DNA from: Solibacillus isronensis
GTDB taxonomy: Bacteria > Bacillota > Bacilli > Bacillales_A > Planococcaceae
Length of the DNA: 64,000 nt
Assembly (NCBI RefSeq): GCF_023715405.1
Contig: NZ_JAMBOC010000001.1
Coordinates: 310,001 to 374,000 of the forward strand
Direction: 5' to 3'
Shown here: positions 7,696-17,876 of the stretch, piece after piece
Numbering within the stretch: position 1 is the first letter of the stretch
Layout of the letters: each line of letters opens with the position of its first letter
Notes under the pieces: generated by a model
Databases searched by the model: none
The model's input: the letters and a program-made list of their open reading frames with translations, nothing else
What the model was told of the DNA's origin: nothing
Made by a program: the position numbers and the translations under genes

Positions 7696-8316
7696 ATGTA
7701 TGATTATTTAAAGGGACAGGTTACTAGGGTTACACCAGAATATATTGTATTAGAGCAACAAGGCATTGGCTGGATGCTCTATACACCAAATCCATTTGCA
7801 TTCCGTACATCTGCAAGTGAACAGCAAATCTATGTGTCATTACAAGTGCGTGAAGATGCCCAAAATTTATATGGATTCAATAGTTTGGAGCAACGTGAAT
7901 TATTTAAAAAACTGATTCAAGTATCAGGTATCGGTCCAAAAGGTGCACTTGCTATTTTAGCGAGCGGAAATCCAACTTCAGTCATCCAGGCAATTGAAAT
8001 GGAAGATGAAGCATTTTTAATCCGTTTCCCGGGTGTCGGGAAGAAAACAGCTCGTCAAATGATTCTCGATTTAAAAGGGAAACTGGACATGCTGCTTGAT
8101 CACGTCGAGTTACCGAGCGCCGAAAATGAACTGCCATTATTTGGAGTGAATCCGAATGAGCATGAGTTGCAGGAAGCGATGCTGGCACTTGTCGCCTTAG
8201 GCTATTCAGAAAAAGAATTAGATAAAATCAGACCCCAATTAAGTGAAGACGAAAAGTTAACGACGACAGACGCCTATATTAAACAGGCATTAAAGCTGTT
8301 GTTGAAATTGAAATAA
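7696..8316 (+). CDS. ruvA: Holliday junction branch migration protein RuvA
   Basis: RuvA binds four-way junctions and recruits RuvB for branch migration in recombination repair. The 206-residue protein has the N-terminal OB fold (1-65), two helix-hairpin-helix motifs (VSGIGPKGALAIL at about 76-88 and FPGVGKKTARQMI at about 111-123) and a C-terminal RuvB-binding domain (about 155-206). ATG 7696 gives the family start MYDYLKG; an upstream TTG at 7624 would add non-homologous residues and span the promoter. ruvB follows after 15 bases. Confidence 0.97.
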   Translation: MYDYLKGQVTRVTPEYIVLEQQGIGWMLYTPNPFAFRTSASEQQIYVSLQVREDAQNLYGFNSLEQRELFKKLIQVSGIGPKGALAILASGNPTSVIQAIEMEDEAFLIRFPGVGKKTARQMILDLKGKLDMLLDHVELPSAENELPLFGVNPNEHELQEAMLALVALGYSEKELDKIRPQLSEDEKLTTTDAYIKQALKLLLKLK

Positions 8317-8331
8317 AAAGGAGTGAGAATC

Positions 8332-9336
8332 ATGTCAGACCGTGTACTTTCTGGTGAAGCAACAGATGCCGAGCAGCAGTTTGAGCTATCTTTAAGACCA
8401 CAACGTCTAGCGCAATACATAGGCCAGGATAAAGTGAAAGAAAACCTTAAAATCTTTATCGAAGCCGCTAAGCTACGTCAGGAAAGTCTTGACCATGTTC
8501 TCCTTTATGGTCCACCAGGTTTAGGGAAGACGACGTTAGCGATCGTCATTGCAAATGAGATGGATGTAAATGTAAAGATGACGAGCGGTCCTGCAATTGA
8601 ACGGCCTGGGGATTTAGCAGCGATTTTAAGCTCCCTTGAAGCAGGGGATGTACTTTTTATCGATGAAATTCATCGCCTGCCTAGAGCGATTGAAGAAGTG
8701 CTTTATTCTGCAATGGAAGACTTCTGTCTTGATATCGTTGTCGGAAAAGGTCCTGAAGCCCGTTCGATCCGATTGGAATTGCCGCCATTTACACTCGTCG
8801 GTGCAACAACGAGAGCGGGTGCTTTATCTGCTCCACTTCGTGATCGGTTCGGTGTATTATCGCGCTTGGAATATTATGATGAGCAGTCTCTCGCTGAGAT
8901 TGTTGTCCGCTCCGGCGAATTATTCGGTGTTGCGCTCGATAAGCATGCGGCATTTGAAATTGCCCGCAGATCCCGTGGGACACCTCGTATTGCAAATCGA
9001 TTGTTAAAACGTGTCCGAGACTATGCACAAGTATTGGCAGATGGCATTGTTTCCACAAGTTTGGCTGAGCAGGCACTCGAGCTGCTGCAAGTTGATCCTC
9101 GTGGCCTTGATCATATTGATCATAAACTGATGCAGTCAATGATTGAACGATTCGGCGGGGGTCCTGTCGGATTGGATGCATTAGCGGCATCGATCGGGGA
9201 AGAGCGTATTACAATTGAAGATGTATATGAACCATATTTAATGCAAATCGGATTTATCCAACGAACACCACGCGGTCGAATTGCGACAAATCTAAGTTAC
9301 GACCATTTCGGTTATCCGCCGACACAAAATGAATAG
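8332..9336 (+). CDS. ruvB: Holliday junction branch migration helicase RuvB
   Basis: RuvB is the AAA+ ATPase motor that drives branch migration with RuvA. In 334 residues it shows Walker [10 protein letters not shown] (about 60-68), Walker [10 protein letters not shown] (about 108-116), sensor/arginine-finger region [17 protein letters not shown] (about 155-171) and the C-terminal winged helix ending [13 protein letters not shown] 8332 has a GGAGTG site; an upstream in-frame GTG at 8323 is part of that site. queA follows after 15 bases, preserving the ruvA-ruvB-queA-tgt order of Bacillales. Confidence 0.98.
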   Translation: MSDRVLSGEATDAEQQFELSLRPQRLAQYIGQDKVKENLKIFIEAAKLRQESLDHVLLYGPPGLGKTTLAIVIANEMDVNVKMTSGPAIERPGDLAAILSSLEAGDVLFIDEIHRLPRAIEEVLYSAMEDFCLDIVVGKGPEARSIRLELPPFTLVGATTRAGALSAPLRDRFGVLSRLEYYDEQSLAEIVVRSGELFGVALDKHAAFEIARRSRGTPRIANRLLKRVRDYAQVLADGIVSTSLAEQALELLQVDPRGLDHIDHKLMQSMIERFGGGPVGLDALAASIGEERITIEDVYEPYLMQIGFIQRTPRGRIATNLSYDHFGYPPTQNE

Positions 9337-9351
9337 AAGGAAGTTTTGAAC

Positions 9352-10389
9352 GTGAAAGTAGAAGATTTTGATTTTTATTTACCAGAGGAATTAATTGCCC
9401 AAACACCACTATTGGACCGTACAGCGAGTCGTCTAATGGTAGTAAATCCGAACTCGCTTGAAGTGGAACATCACACATTCGGTCATATTTTAGATGAATT
9501 AAATGCAGGGGATTGCCTTGTATTGAATGATACACGTGTATTGCCGGCACGGTTAATGGGTGTCAAAGCTGATACAGGTGCGAACATTGAGTTACTGCTG
9601 TTAAAACAGACAAATGACGATGAGTGGGAAACGTTAGTAAAGCCTGCAAAGCGTGTGAAAACAGGCACTGTCGTTACTTTTGGCGATGGACTATTAACGG
9701 CAACTTGTACGGGTGAGCTGGATCATGGCGGCCGTACTTTTAAATTCACATATGACGGAATCTTTTATGAAATTTTAGATCAGCTTGGTGAAATGCCATT
9801 ACCGCCATATATCCGTGAAAAGTTGGATGACCAAGACCGTTATCAAACGGTTTATGCAAAAGAGCGCGGGTCTGCAGCTGCACCAACAGCGGGTCTGCAT
9901 TTTACACAGCCTTTACTTGAAGCGATTAAAGCAAAAGGTGTTGAAGTCGTATTTATTACACTGCATGTAGGACTTGGTACATTCCGCCCTGTAAGTGTGG
10001 ACTCGATTGAGGACCATGATATGCACTCTGAATTTTACAGTGTGACAGAAGAGGCAGCGGCTGTAATTGAACGTGCTAAACAAGCAGGGGGCAAAGTTAT
10101 ATCGGTAGGGACAACTTCAACTCGTACACTTGAAACTGTCGCATCGAAAAATGACGGTAAAATTGTCGCTTCTCAAGGATGGACAAATATTTTCATTTAT
10201 CCGGGATATGAATATAAAGCAATCGATGGCCTGATTACAAACTTCCATTTACCGAAGTCGACATTAGTAATGCTTGTCAGCGCACTTGCTTCAAAGGAAA
10301 CAATTATGAACGCTTATGAACAGGCAGTTAAGGAAAAATACCGTTTCTTCAGCTTTGGCGATGCCATGTTTATCCGCCCGGCTAAGTAA
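9352..10389 (+). CDS. queA: S-adenosylmethionine:tRNA ribosyltransferase-isomerase
   Basis: QueA transfers the ribosyl part of SAM to preQ1 in tRNA to form epoxyqueuosine. The 345-residue sequence matches the family throughout: [16 protein letters not shown] at the start, [19 protein letters not shown] (about 57-69), [12 protein letters not shown] (about 178-189) and the [15 protein letters not shown] segment. TTG at 9346 is also possible, but GTG 9352 is better spaced from AGAAGGA and gives the usual MKVxDFDF start. A perfect-palindrome terminator lies between it and tgt. Confidence 0.96.
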   Translation: MKVEDFDFYLPEELIAQTPLLDRTASRLMVVNPNSLEVEHHTFGHILDELNAGDCLVLNDTRVLPARLMGVKADTGANIELLLLKQTNDDEWETLVKPAKRVKTGTVVTFGDGLLTATCTGELDHGGRTFKFTYDGIFYEILDQLGEMPLPPYIREKLDDQDRYQTVYAKERGSAAAPTAGLHFTQPLLEAIKAKGVEVVFITLHVGLGTFRPVSVDSIEDHDMHSEFYSVTEEAAAVIERAKQAGGKVISVGTTSTRTLETVASKNDGKIVASQGWTNIFIYPGYEYKAIDGLITNFHLPKSTLVMLVSALASKETIMNAYEQAVKEKYRFFSFGDAMFIRPAK

Positions 10390-10431
10390 TTTGCAATTAA
10401 ACAAAAACCTATATACAATAATGATTTGTGC

Positions 10432-10461
10432 AACACCTACTAAATTTAGTAGGTGTTTTCA
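10432..10461 (+). terminator. Rho-independent terminator between queA and tgt
   Basis: A 26-base perfect palindrome (arms AACACCTACTAAA at 10432-10444 and TTTAGTAGGTGTT at 10445-10457) is followed by TT. The loop must open within the AAATTT centre. It implies that tgt can be transcribed separately. Confidence 0.75.
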
Positions 10462-10485
10462 TTCGAAGTACTGTGTTTACTTTAG

Positions 10486-11661
<1,176 letters not shown>

Positions 11662-11717
11662 AAATATGTTCGAAATTCGAAATTCAATATAATTTTTTTG
11701 AGAAAAAAAAGAGTTTT

Positions 11718-11746
11718 TTGCGCAAAAACGTGCAATTCTATACTAT
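11718..11746 (+). promoter_or_regulatory. Possible sigma-A promoter for yajC
   Basis: TTGCGC, a 17-base spacer, then TACTAT. Matches to consensus are modest (3/6 and 5/6), but position 45 bases before the start and good spacing support it. Confidence 0.4.
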
Positions 11747-11790
11747 ACTAGGTAAGTGAGAAAGAGATAGAGAAAGGGGGCAATTTGAAA

Positions 11791-12051
11791 ATGGAAGGTT
11801 TAGTACAATTTTTACCGATTATCGTAATGTTCGTTGCGATGTGGTTCATTTTAATTCGTCCGGCACAAAAACGTCAAAAAGCAACTGCTACTATGCAAAA
11901 CAGCTTAAAACGTGGTGATAAAGTAGTTACTGTAGGTGGCTTACACGGAGAAGTAGATGCAATTGAAGATACGACTGTCTTTTTATTAGTTGACGGAAAT
12001 ACACGTTTAAAATTCGAACGCCAAGCAATTGGCCGTATAGAATCGGTTTAA
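11791..12051 (+). CDS. yajC: Preprotein translocase accessory subunit YajC
   Basis: An 86-residue protein with one N-terminal membrane helix (about 5-24, IIVMFVAMWFILIRPAQK) and a small cytoplasmic YajC domain with the conserved LKRGDKVVTVGGLHGEV. It associates with SecDF, whose gene lies 2.8 kb downstream. TTG 11785 lies 4 bases after the AAAGGGGG site and ATG 11791 ten bases after it; ATG is chosen, but the extra two residues cannot be excluded. A strong terminator follows. Confidence 0.93.
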   Translation: MEGLVQFLPIIVMFVAMWFILIRPAQKRQKATATMQNSLKRGDKVVTVGGLHGEVDAIEDTTVFLLVDGNTRLKFERQAIGRIESV

Positions 12052-12060
12052 ACGTTACAT

Positions 12061-12101
12061 AAAAAAGCTTGTGGATTTTAATTTTCCACAAGCTTTTTTG
12101 T
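12061..12101 (+). terminator. Rho-independent terminator after yajC
   Basis: A 15-bp stem (12061-12075 and 12085-12099, core GCTTGTGGA / TCCACAAGC) ends in a T-run. Confidence 0.9.
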
Positions 12102-12148
12102 ATTTTTCATGCAATTTCGAACAAGCTATTGTATGAGAGGTGAATCAA

Positions 12149-12790
12149 TTGGAAGATTATACATTAATTATATTTCGAACAATTGTTTTATATATTATTT
12201 TACTAGTTGTTTTCCGCCTTATGGGCAAGCGTGAAGTTGGTGAGCTCAGTATTGTGGATTTGGCAATATTCGTATTGATGGCTGAAGTAGCTGCAATTGC
12301 CTTGGACGATTATGACAGGCAGTTCTTTAAAGCCATTTTACCGATAATTTTATTATTTTTGATTCAATATTTAAACTCCTGGCTCATATTAAAAAATAAA
12401 AAACTGCGCGACTTTATTGAAGGCGATCCGTCGCTTGTTATCCGCGACGGATATATTTGTGAAGCGGAAATGAAAAAGCAGCGCTACAATCTCGACGATT
12501 TACTCCAGCAGTTACGCGAACAGGGCGTATGCTCTGTGCAGGATGTTGCCTACGCTTTTTTGGAGCAATCCGGAAAGCTATCGATTTACCAAAAAGATCA
12601 GGGCGGATTTATTTTACCTCTCATTTTGGATGGCTATGTTGACAAAAGACATTTAAAAATTATTGGTAAAGATGAAAAATGGCTCGTTCATGAATTATTG
12701 GTAAACGGTTATCCCAATATACGCGATATATTCTACTGCAGTTATGAAGACGGAAAGTGGTTTGTCCAATTACGAGCGCGAAAATATTGA
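12149..12790 (+). CDS. DUF421 (YetF/YrbG-type) membrane protein
   Basis: The 213-residue protein has three N-terminal membrane helices (about 8-30, 38-55, 62-80) and the conserved FRLMGKREVGELSIVDLAIFVLMAE core, followed by a cytoplasmic domain with ALFxEGxPSLVI- and Y-N-L-D-D-L-L-Q-Q-L-R-like segments. This is the DUF421 family of unknown function, with several paralogs in spore formers. TTG 12149 is chosen because GAGAGGTG (12134-12141) fits it; the GTG at 12140 is part of that site. Its end overlaps the convergent spoVB by 21 bases. Position between yajC and spoVB matches B. subtilis yrbG. Confidence 0.85.
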   Translation: MEDYTLIIFRTIVLYIILLVVFRLMGKREVGELSIVDLAIFVLMAEVAAIALDDYDRQFFKAILPIILLFLIQYLNSWLILKNKKLRDFIEGDPSLVIRDGYICEAEMKKQRYNLDDLLQQLREQGVCSVQDVAYAFLEQSGKLSIYQKDQGGFILPLILDGYVDKRHLKIIGKDEKWLVHELLVNGYPNIRDIFYCSYEDGKWFVQLRARKY

Positions 12791-14272
12791 ACGAAGATAA
12801 TGGAAATCGTTAAAACGGATTTGTTTTGTAATGAACAGTAACAGCAAGACAAACCCAATCGTAATTGCAACGCTTACGATAAGCGGCATGCCGGCAGCAA
12901 TGATCGGCTGTACAAAACAAGTAAGGATGAAAATACCATACGGCAGAACGAAGAAGCGGAAACCTACATTAATCTTTTTCTGCTGTCTAATGGAAGCGAT
13001 GTGTAAGAAGGACGTAATTAATACGCCAAAGCCTATAGCGATAATCGCGCCTTTTTCCTGAATGGCAGGTTGTGAGGCAAGGAAAAACAGTAAAAATAGT
13101 TTCCCTATTCCTCCATAGATGGAATTCATCATGGCAGCCTGTGCTTCATCTAGTGCTTGTAAGATGGAATGAAGCGGACTCTGTATATAATAAAAATAAA
13201 AAATAGGAGCCAATATTTTCATATAGCCACGATTTTCCTCAAGATGGAACAGTACCATAGTCAACTCATCGCCGTGTATGAAAAACACAGTAGCGGCCAT
13301 ACAGCCAATTAATGAAGATAGCCGTAACGAATGGGTGATACGCTTATTCAGCAACGGGTAATTGTTGCTCGCCAGTGCGCTACTTACTGCAGGAATAAGT
13401 ACTATTGCCAATGCAGCAGGTATGAAAGCCGGGAACAGCAGTAATGGTATATGCACGCCTGAGATGATACCGTACAATGTAGTGGCCGCGCCTGCAGCCA
13501 ATCCTGAAACCGTCAGTGCTTTTAGGAAAATGATTGGTTCCAAAAACCATGTAAAGGTACCAAACAATTTACTGCCGGCTGATGGCAATGCAATATTAAA
13601 AATCGGTTTTGTAAAGGAAGTGCCCGTTGATCCCTTTTTGAACATTCTACTCGAGCGTTTATAAAAAATCGCCAAAAACAGTAATGAAAAAATCTCACCA
13701 ATTGCTGTTATTCCCATAGCCGCTGCAGCTGTCAATGCAGGCGATTCCGAAATAAAATAAGGTAACAATACAACAATGAGACCAATCCGTACAAGCTGCT
13801 CAAGAAGCTGTGCCCATGCAGTTGGTGCGATTTTTGCTAAACCTTGCAAATATGCTTTTATTAAACTTGAAAAGATTACGATCGGAATTGTGAAAAGGCT
13901 AATATAAAGAGTGAAAATAAGGTTTTCATTATGTAAAAGCACTTTTGCGATATACGGAATAGCAAAATAAATGAATGGGCTAAATAAAATAATTGAAATA
14001 GCCGAAATTTTGATTGCCGTTTTCATTACGGATGTGACATGTTCCGTTTTCTTTTTCGCATGGTATTCTGCAATCAGCTTGGAAATGGCAATCGGAATAC
14101 CTAATTGAATAAGCGAAATGAAAAATATAAATGTCGGATAAGCCGTCATATAAAGCCCGACCGCTTCCTCCCCGGCAATACGCATAAACTGCATTCTGTA
14201 CATAAACCCAAGACATTTTGAAATAAATATAACAAACATTAAAAATAATGTTCCTTTTAGAAATGAGCCCAA
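12770..14272 (-). CDS. spoVB: Stage V sporulation protein B (MOP-superfamily flippase)
   Basis: The 500-residue protein has about 14 membrane segments and belongs to the polysaccharide-exporter branch of the MOP superfamily. SpoVB is needed for spore cortex synthesis, probably flipping lipid-linked precursors. The N-terminus FLKGTLFLMFVIFISKCLGF and GEEAVGLYMTAYPTF match SpoVB, and the synteny (yrbG-like gene, spoVB, comN, secDF) agrees. The start is TTG at 14272 by homology; an ATG at 14239 preceded by AAAAGGAA is a reasonable alternative. Confidence 0.9.
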   Translation of the reverse strand: MGSFLKGTLFLMFVIFISKCLGFMYRMQFMRIAGEEAVGLYMTAYPTFIFFISLIQLGIPIAISKLIAEYHAKKKTEHVTSVMKTAIKISAISIILFSPFIYFAIPYIAKVLLHNENLIFTLYISLFTIPIVIFSSLIKAYLQGLAKIAPTAWAQLLEQLVRIGLIVVLLPYFISESPALTAAAAMGITAIGEIFSLLFLAIFYKRSSRMFKKGSTGTSFTKPIFNIALPSAGSKLFGTFTWFLEPIIFLKALTVSGLAAGAATTLYGIISGVHIPLLLFPAFIPAALAIVLIPAVSSALASNNYPLLNKRITHSLRLSSLIGCMAATVFFIHGDELTMVLFHLEENRGYMKILAPIFYFYYIQSPLHSILQALDEAQAAMMNSIYGGIGKLFLLFFLASQPAIQEKGAIIAIGFGVLITSFLHIASIRQQKKINVGFRFFVLPYGIFILTCFVQPIIAAGMPLIVSVAITIGFVLLLLFITKQIRFNDFHYLRSIFSRS

Positions 14273-14371
14273 ATAACTTCTACTTTCTCCCTTCTCAATT
14301 TAATTTCATTCATATACAATAAAGTATGCAGTAGTAATCGCAGTTAAAACCTAAGTTCAGGAGTGATCGAC

Positions 14372-14680
14372 ATGCAAATTCCATTTTTCAGCCTTTACGA
14401 AAAGGTACAGCTTATATTGACGAACAAAATCGAGGAATTCCATTACTATGGATATGATTCGATAACAGAACAGGATTTATGGAAATATTGCATTGATAAG
14501 GTGTGGCGCAAAAGAGATGTGCAAAATATGCGATTGCATGAGCTGACAGCCGGCATTTTCCGTGCTACTGCTTCGGAAGTGCTAAGCTATATGCAAATAA
14601 AGGATTTTAAGCGCAATGAATTAAACTTAAAGCTTTCCAATGAAGAGCTGCAAGGTTTGTTCCATGTGCTTAAAGAGTAG
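14372..14680 (+). CDS. comN: Post-transcriptional regulator ComN
   Basis: A 102-residue helical protein similar to ComN (YrzD), which in B. subtilis is needed for comE operon mRNA accumulation and septal localisation. The conserved parts are ITEQDLWKYCIDKVWRK (about 33-49) and LHELTAGIFRATASEVLSYMQ. The comE operon it would act on is in this same window at 51.9-55.5 kb. ATG 14372 follows CAGGAGTGAT. The gene is divergent from spoVB across a 99-base gap. Confidence 0.88.
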   Translation: MQIPFFSLYEKVQLILTNKIEEFHYYGYDSITEQDLWKYCIDKVWRKRDVQNMRLHELTAGIFRATASEVLSYMQIKDFKRNELNLKLSNEELQGLFHVLKE

Positions 14681-14855
14681 GGAAAAATAAGAATAATATA
14701 ATAAATTATCTAGTAATAATTTGACAGTTTCCATAAGCTGTTTCATAATGAGAGTGTTGTGCTTTTCAAACTATCGGAATGTTATTTTTGAAAAGTGATT
14801 CAGAAAATTATTGAAATGAATACATAGTTTGTGGAAGGTAATTTTTACGTTTTAC

Positions 14856-14877
14856 ATCACACCGCTTTTTGTGTGAT
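14856..14877 (+). other. Small hairpin just upstream of the secDF ribosome site
   Basis: ATCACAC, an 8-base loop, then GTGTGAT forms a 7-bp stem ending a few bases before GAGGAGG. The 215-base gap between comN and secDF otherwise shows only AT-rich DNA without a clear terminator. A role in translation control is possible but unsupported. Confidence 0.4.
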
Positions 14878-14895
14878 ATTGAGGAGGATTTTTTA

Positions 14896-17169
14896 ATGAA
14901 ATTAGCAAACCGTATCATTACGTTCGTTCTTGTCGTAGCATTGCTATTTACAGGGATGGGCACAACGGTAGAGAAGGTTTTAAACGATGTAAAACTTGGA
15001 TTGGACCTTCAAGGTGGATTTGAAGTACTTTATGAAGTGGAATCACTTGTTGATGGACAAAAGATTACCCAAGATGTATTGGCAGATACGACTACGGCAT
15101 TAGATAATCGTATTAATGAATTCGGGGTTAGTGAACCAAGCATTCAAATTGAAGGGGAAGACCGAATTCGTGTACAGCTTGCAGGTTTAGCGGATCAGGA
15201 TTCTGCTCGTGAGCTATTATCGAGTACAGCGAATTTAACTTTCCGTGACGTAAATGATAATATTTTACTCGATGGGACAGATTTAAAGGAAGGTGGCGCA
15301 GCGCCTTCATTTGATCAGCAAAACCAACCAATTGTAACTTTAACATTGAAAGACGCAGCGAAATTCGCAGAAGTGACGCAAAAAGTCATGAGCATGGGCG
15401 CACCGAATAACTTATTAGTTGTTTGGCTGGACTTTGAAGAGGGCGTAGATTCTTACGCTGAAGAAAGCAAAAAGCCTCCTGAAAAGCAAAAATTTGTTTC
15501 TGCGGCATCTGTTACACAAGTGTTAAATACTACAGATGTTATGATTTCTGGTAACTTCACAGTAGATGAAACGAAAAACTTTGCATCTATACTTAATGCA
15601 GGTTCATTACCTGTTAAGTTAACGGAGATTTATTCAACATCGGTTGGGGCACAATTCGGTGAAGATGCTTTAAATGATACAGTATTCGCAGGAGTAGTCG
15701 GCGTACTGCTAATCTTCCTGTTCATGCTGCTTTACTACCGTTTACCAGGGTTTATCTCAATTATTACTTTATCGGTATTCACATATTTAGTGTTAATCGT
15801 CTTTAACGGTATCAATGCTGTATTAACATTACCGGGTATTGCCGCGATCGTATTAGGGATCGGGATGGCCGTTGATGCAAATATTTTAACTGCCGAGCGT
15901 ATTCGTGAAGAACTACGTGTTGGCCATTCTGTAAAAGATGCATTCAAATTAGGTTCAAAACAATCACTATCAGCAATCATTGATGCGCAATTGACAACTC
16001 TACTTGCTGCTGTCGTATTATTCTACTACGGGACAAGTTCTGTTAAAGGTTTCGCTACAACATTAATTATTTCGATTTTACTATCATTTGTAACAGCTGT
16101 ATGGGGTTCCCGTATATTGCAGGGGCTTCTTGTAAACAGCGGCTATTTCAATAATCCGGCATGGTTCGGAATTAGCAGATCGAAACAACATTCACTTGAT
16201 GAAGGAATCACTTCATTGGATTTAACAACGAAATTTGATAAATTGGACTTCGTTGGAAACCGTAAAAAGTTCTATGCGATATCTACAATCATTTTAGTTG
16301 CAGGTATTGTTGTGCTAGGTGTATTCAAACTGAATTTAGGGATCGATTTCTCAAGTGGTACACGTGTAGAGATTAAATCGGATACAGCACTAGTACAAGA
16401 AGAAGTTAAGAATTATCTGGATGAAATCGGTTTTGCTAACGAGGATGTTGTTATTTCAGGCGATAATCAGACAATCGCTGTAATGCGATATAAAGATGAC
16501 TTCTCTCAACAAGAAGTACTTGATTTTAAAGGGCAGGTAAACGAAAAATACGGACATGAGCCAAGCTTAAGTACAGTATCGGATACAGTCGGAAAAGAAC
16601 TGGCGAAAAATGCAATGTATGCATTGGCGCTTGCGGCACTCGGTATCATTATTTATGTGGCGATCCGCTTTGAATGGCGTATGGGTCTTGGGGCGATTGT
16701 TTCATTACTACATGATGTATTCTTCATTATTGTTATTTTCAGTATGCTGCGTCTAGAGGTAGATATTACGTTTATCGCTGCGGTATTAACAATTGTCGGT
16801 TATTCGATTAACGATACAATTGTCACGTTTGACCGGATCCGTGAAAATATTGACCGTCACGAAAAAATTACGACGAAAGAAGAGCTTGCGTTGATCGTCA
16901 ACAAATCTCTTCGTCAAACTATGGGACGTTCCGTGAATACAGTATTGACGGTTATTGTAGTAGTTATAGCATTGATTTTCCTAGGTGCTCCATCAATTCA
17001 AAACTTCTCAATCGCTTTATTGATCGGGCTAGTTACAGGGATTTACTCTTCAATCTGTATTGCGGCACAAGTTTGGTATTCACTGAAATGCCGTGAAATG
17101 GACAAAAAAGGTACTTCTGTTGTGAAAAAAGAGAAAAAACAATGGGGTTCAGACGAGCCACAAGTTTAA
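14896..17169 (+). CDS. secDF: Fused protein translocase subunit SecDF
   Basis: SecDF uses the proton gradient to pull secreted proteins out of the SecYEG channel. In 757 residues the SecD half (about 1-430) has the P1 head with LGLDLQGGFEVLYEV and the proton-path motif GMAVDANILTAERIREEL; the SecF half (about 445-757) has LGIDFSSGTRVEI and GYSINDTIVTFDRIREN. Twelve membrane helices are expected. The fusion of D and F is normal for Bacillales. ATG 14896 after GAGGAGG is preferred to an upstream frame extension at 14869. A terminator follows. Confidence 0.97.
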   Translation: MKLANRIITFVLVVALLFTGMGTTVEKVLNDVKLGLDLQGGFEVLYEVESLVDGQKITQDVLADTTTALDNRINEFGVSEPSIQIEGEDRIRVQLAGLADQDSARELLSSTANLTFRDVNDNILLDGTDLKEGGAAPSFDQQNQPIVTLTLKDAAKFAEVTQKVMSMGAPNNLLVVWLDFEEGVDSYAEESKKPPEKQKFVSAASVTQVLNTTDVMISGNFTVDETKNFASILNAGSLPVKLTEIYSTSVGAQFGEDALNDTVFAGVVGVLLIFLFMLLYYRLPGFISIITLSVFTYLVLIVFNGINAVLTLPGIAAIVLGIGMAVDANILTAERIREELRVGHSVKDAFKLGSKQSLSAIIDAQLTTLLAAVVLFYYGTSSVKGFATTLIISILLSFVTAVWGSRILQGLLVNSGYFNNPAWFGISRSKQHSLDEGITSLDLTTKFDKLDFVGNRKKFYAISTIILVAGIVVLGVFKLNLGIDFSSGTRVEIKSDTALVQEEVKNYLDEIGFANEDVVISGDNQTIAVMRYKDDFSQQEVLDFKGQVNEKYGHEPSLSTVSDTVGKELAKNAMYALALAALGIIIYVAIRFEWRMGLGAIVSLLHDVFFIIVIFSMLRLEVDITFIAAVLTIVGYSINDTIVTFDRIRENIDRHEKITTKEELALIVNKSLRQTMGRSVNTVLTVIVVVIALIFLGAPSIQNFSIALLIGLVTGIYSSICIAAQVWYSLKCREMDKKGTSVVKKEKKQWGSDEPQV

Positions 17170-17176
17170 AAATATT

Positions 17177-17216
17177 AAACCGCGTAATTGCATTTTGCAA
17201 ATTACGCGGTTTTTTG
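17177..17216 (+). terminator. Rho-independent terminator after secDF
   Basis: Stem AAACCGCGTAATTGC / GCAAATTACGCGGTTT (one bulge) with a T-run. Confidence 0.88.
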
Positions 17217-17275
17217 TTTACCCTTTTTCAAAAAAAGGAATAAATTTCTTAACTAAAGCGTGAGAGGAGCCTCAT

Positions 17276-17641
17276 ATGAAAATTCAATGGACATTGGTAG
17301 TTGGACTCATTTTTGCTATAATAATTGCCATTTTTGCTACAGTCAATGTGGATAGTGTGCAGGTGAATTATGTCTTTGGAGAAGCACGCTGGCCATTGAT
17401 ATTAGTTATTTTAGGGTCAGTATTAATCGGTTTTATCATCAGTTTTTGTTTTTCGGCATTCCGTATGTACGGAGGGAAAAGGCAAACGAAAGCAGTTCGA
17501 AAAGATCTTGAAGCTGCACACGTACTGATTAATGAAAAGGATGCTGAGATTGTCCGATTGAAAAACGAGCTTCGTGAACGGGGTGCTTCCGCATTTGTAA
17601 CTGAAGAAATTCCGGATAATGATGAAATGCCGAAAAAGTAA
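17276..17641 (+). CDS. LapA-domain (DUF1049) membrane protein, YrvD-like
   Basis: The 121-residue protein has two N-terminal membrane helices (about 5-25 and 40-62) separated by the conserved VNVDSVQVNYVFG hairpin, then a charged coiled-coil-like tail (about 75-110). This is the LapA_dom layout; in enterobacteria LapA acts in lipopolysaccharide control, but in Firmicutes the role is unknown. Location between secDF and recJ matches B. subtilis yrvD. ATG 17276 follows GAGAGGAG. Confidence 0.85.
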   Translation: MKIQWTLVVGLIFAIIIAIFATVNVDSVQVNYVFGEARWPLILVILGSVLIGFIISFCFSAFRMYGGKRQTKAVRKDLEAAHVLINEKDAEIVRLKNELRERGASAFVTEEIPDNDEMPKK

Positions 17642-17665
17642 ACAAAAAGTGATGCTTACCATTAG

Positions 17666-17706
17666 TAGCTATCTGAAACGCAAAAAACGTTTCAAATAGC
17701 TATTTT
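17666..17706 (+). terminator. Rho-independent terminator
   Basis: A 15-bp stem with one G-T pair (17666-17680 and 17688-17702; core AAACG / CGTTT and TAGCTAT / ATAGCTA) ending in TTTT. Confidence 0.82.
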
Positions 17707-17821
17707 AATTGTTTAGCATATTCGGTAAAGAAACCGTTTGATAACAATGTAATGTATCTATTTTAATAAACACTCTTCCTGAAATTACATATCAATTTTT
17801 CTATTAATATCGGAAGAAACT

Positions 17822-17851
17822 TTGGGAAACACAATAGATTTCCGTTATAAT
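17822..17851 (+). promoter_or_regulatory. Sigma-A promoter for recJ
   Basis: TTGGGA, an 18-base spacer and a perfect TATAAT (17846-17851) lie 25 bases before the recJ start and after the preceding terminator. Confidence 0.6.
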
Positions 17852-17876
17852 GAACTGCGTGAGGAAGTGAATATAT

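Noticed and set aside
12831..13061. Plus-strand frames antisense to spoVB
   Set aside because: Shadows of a long membrane-protein gene; no ribosome site or homology.
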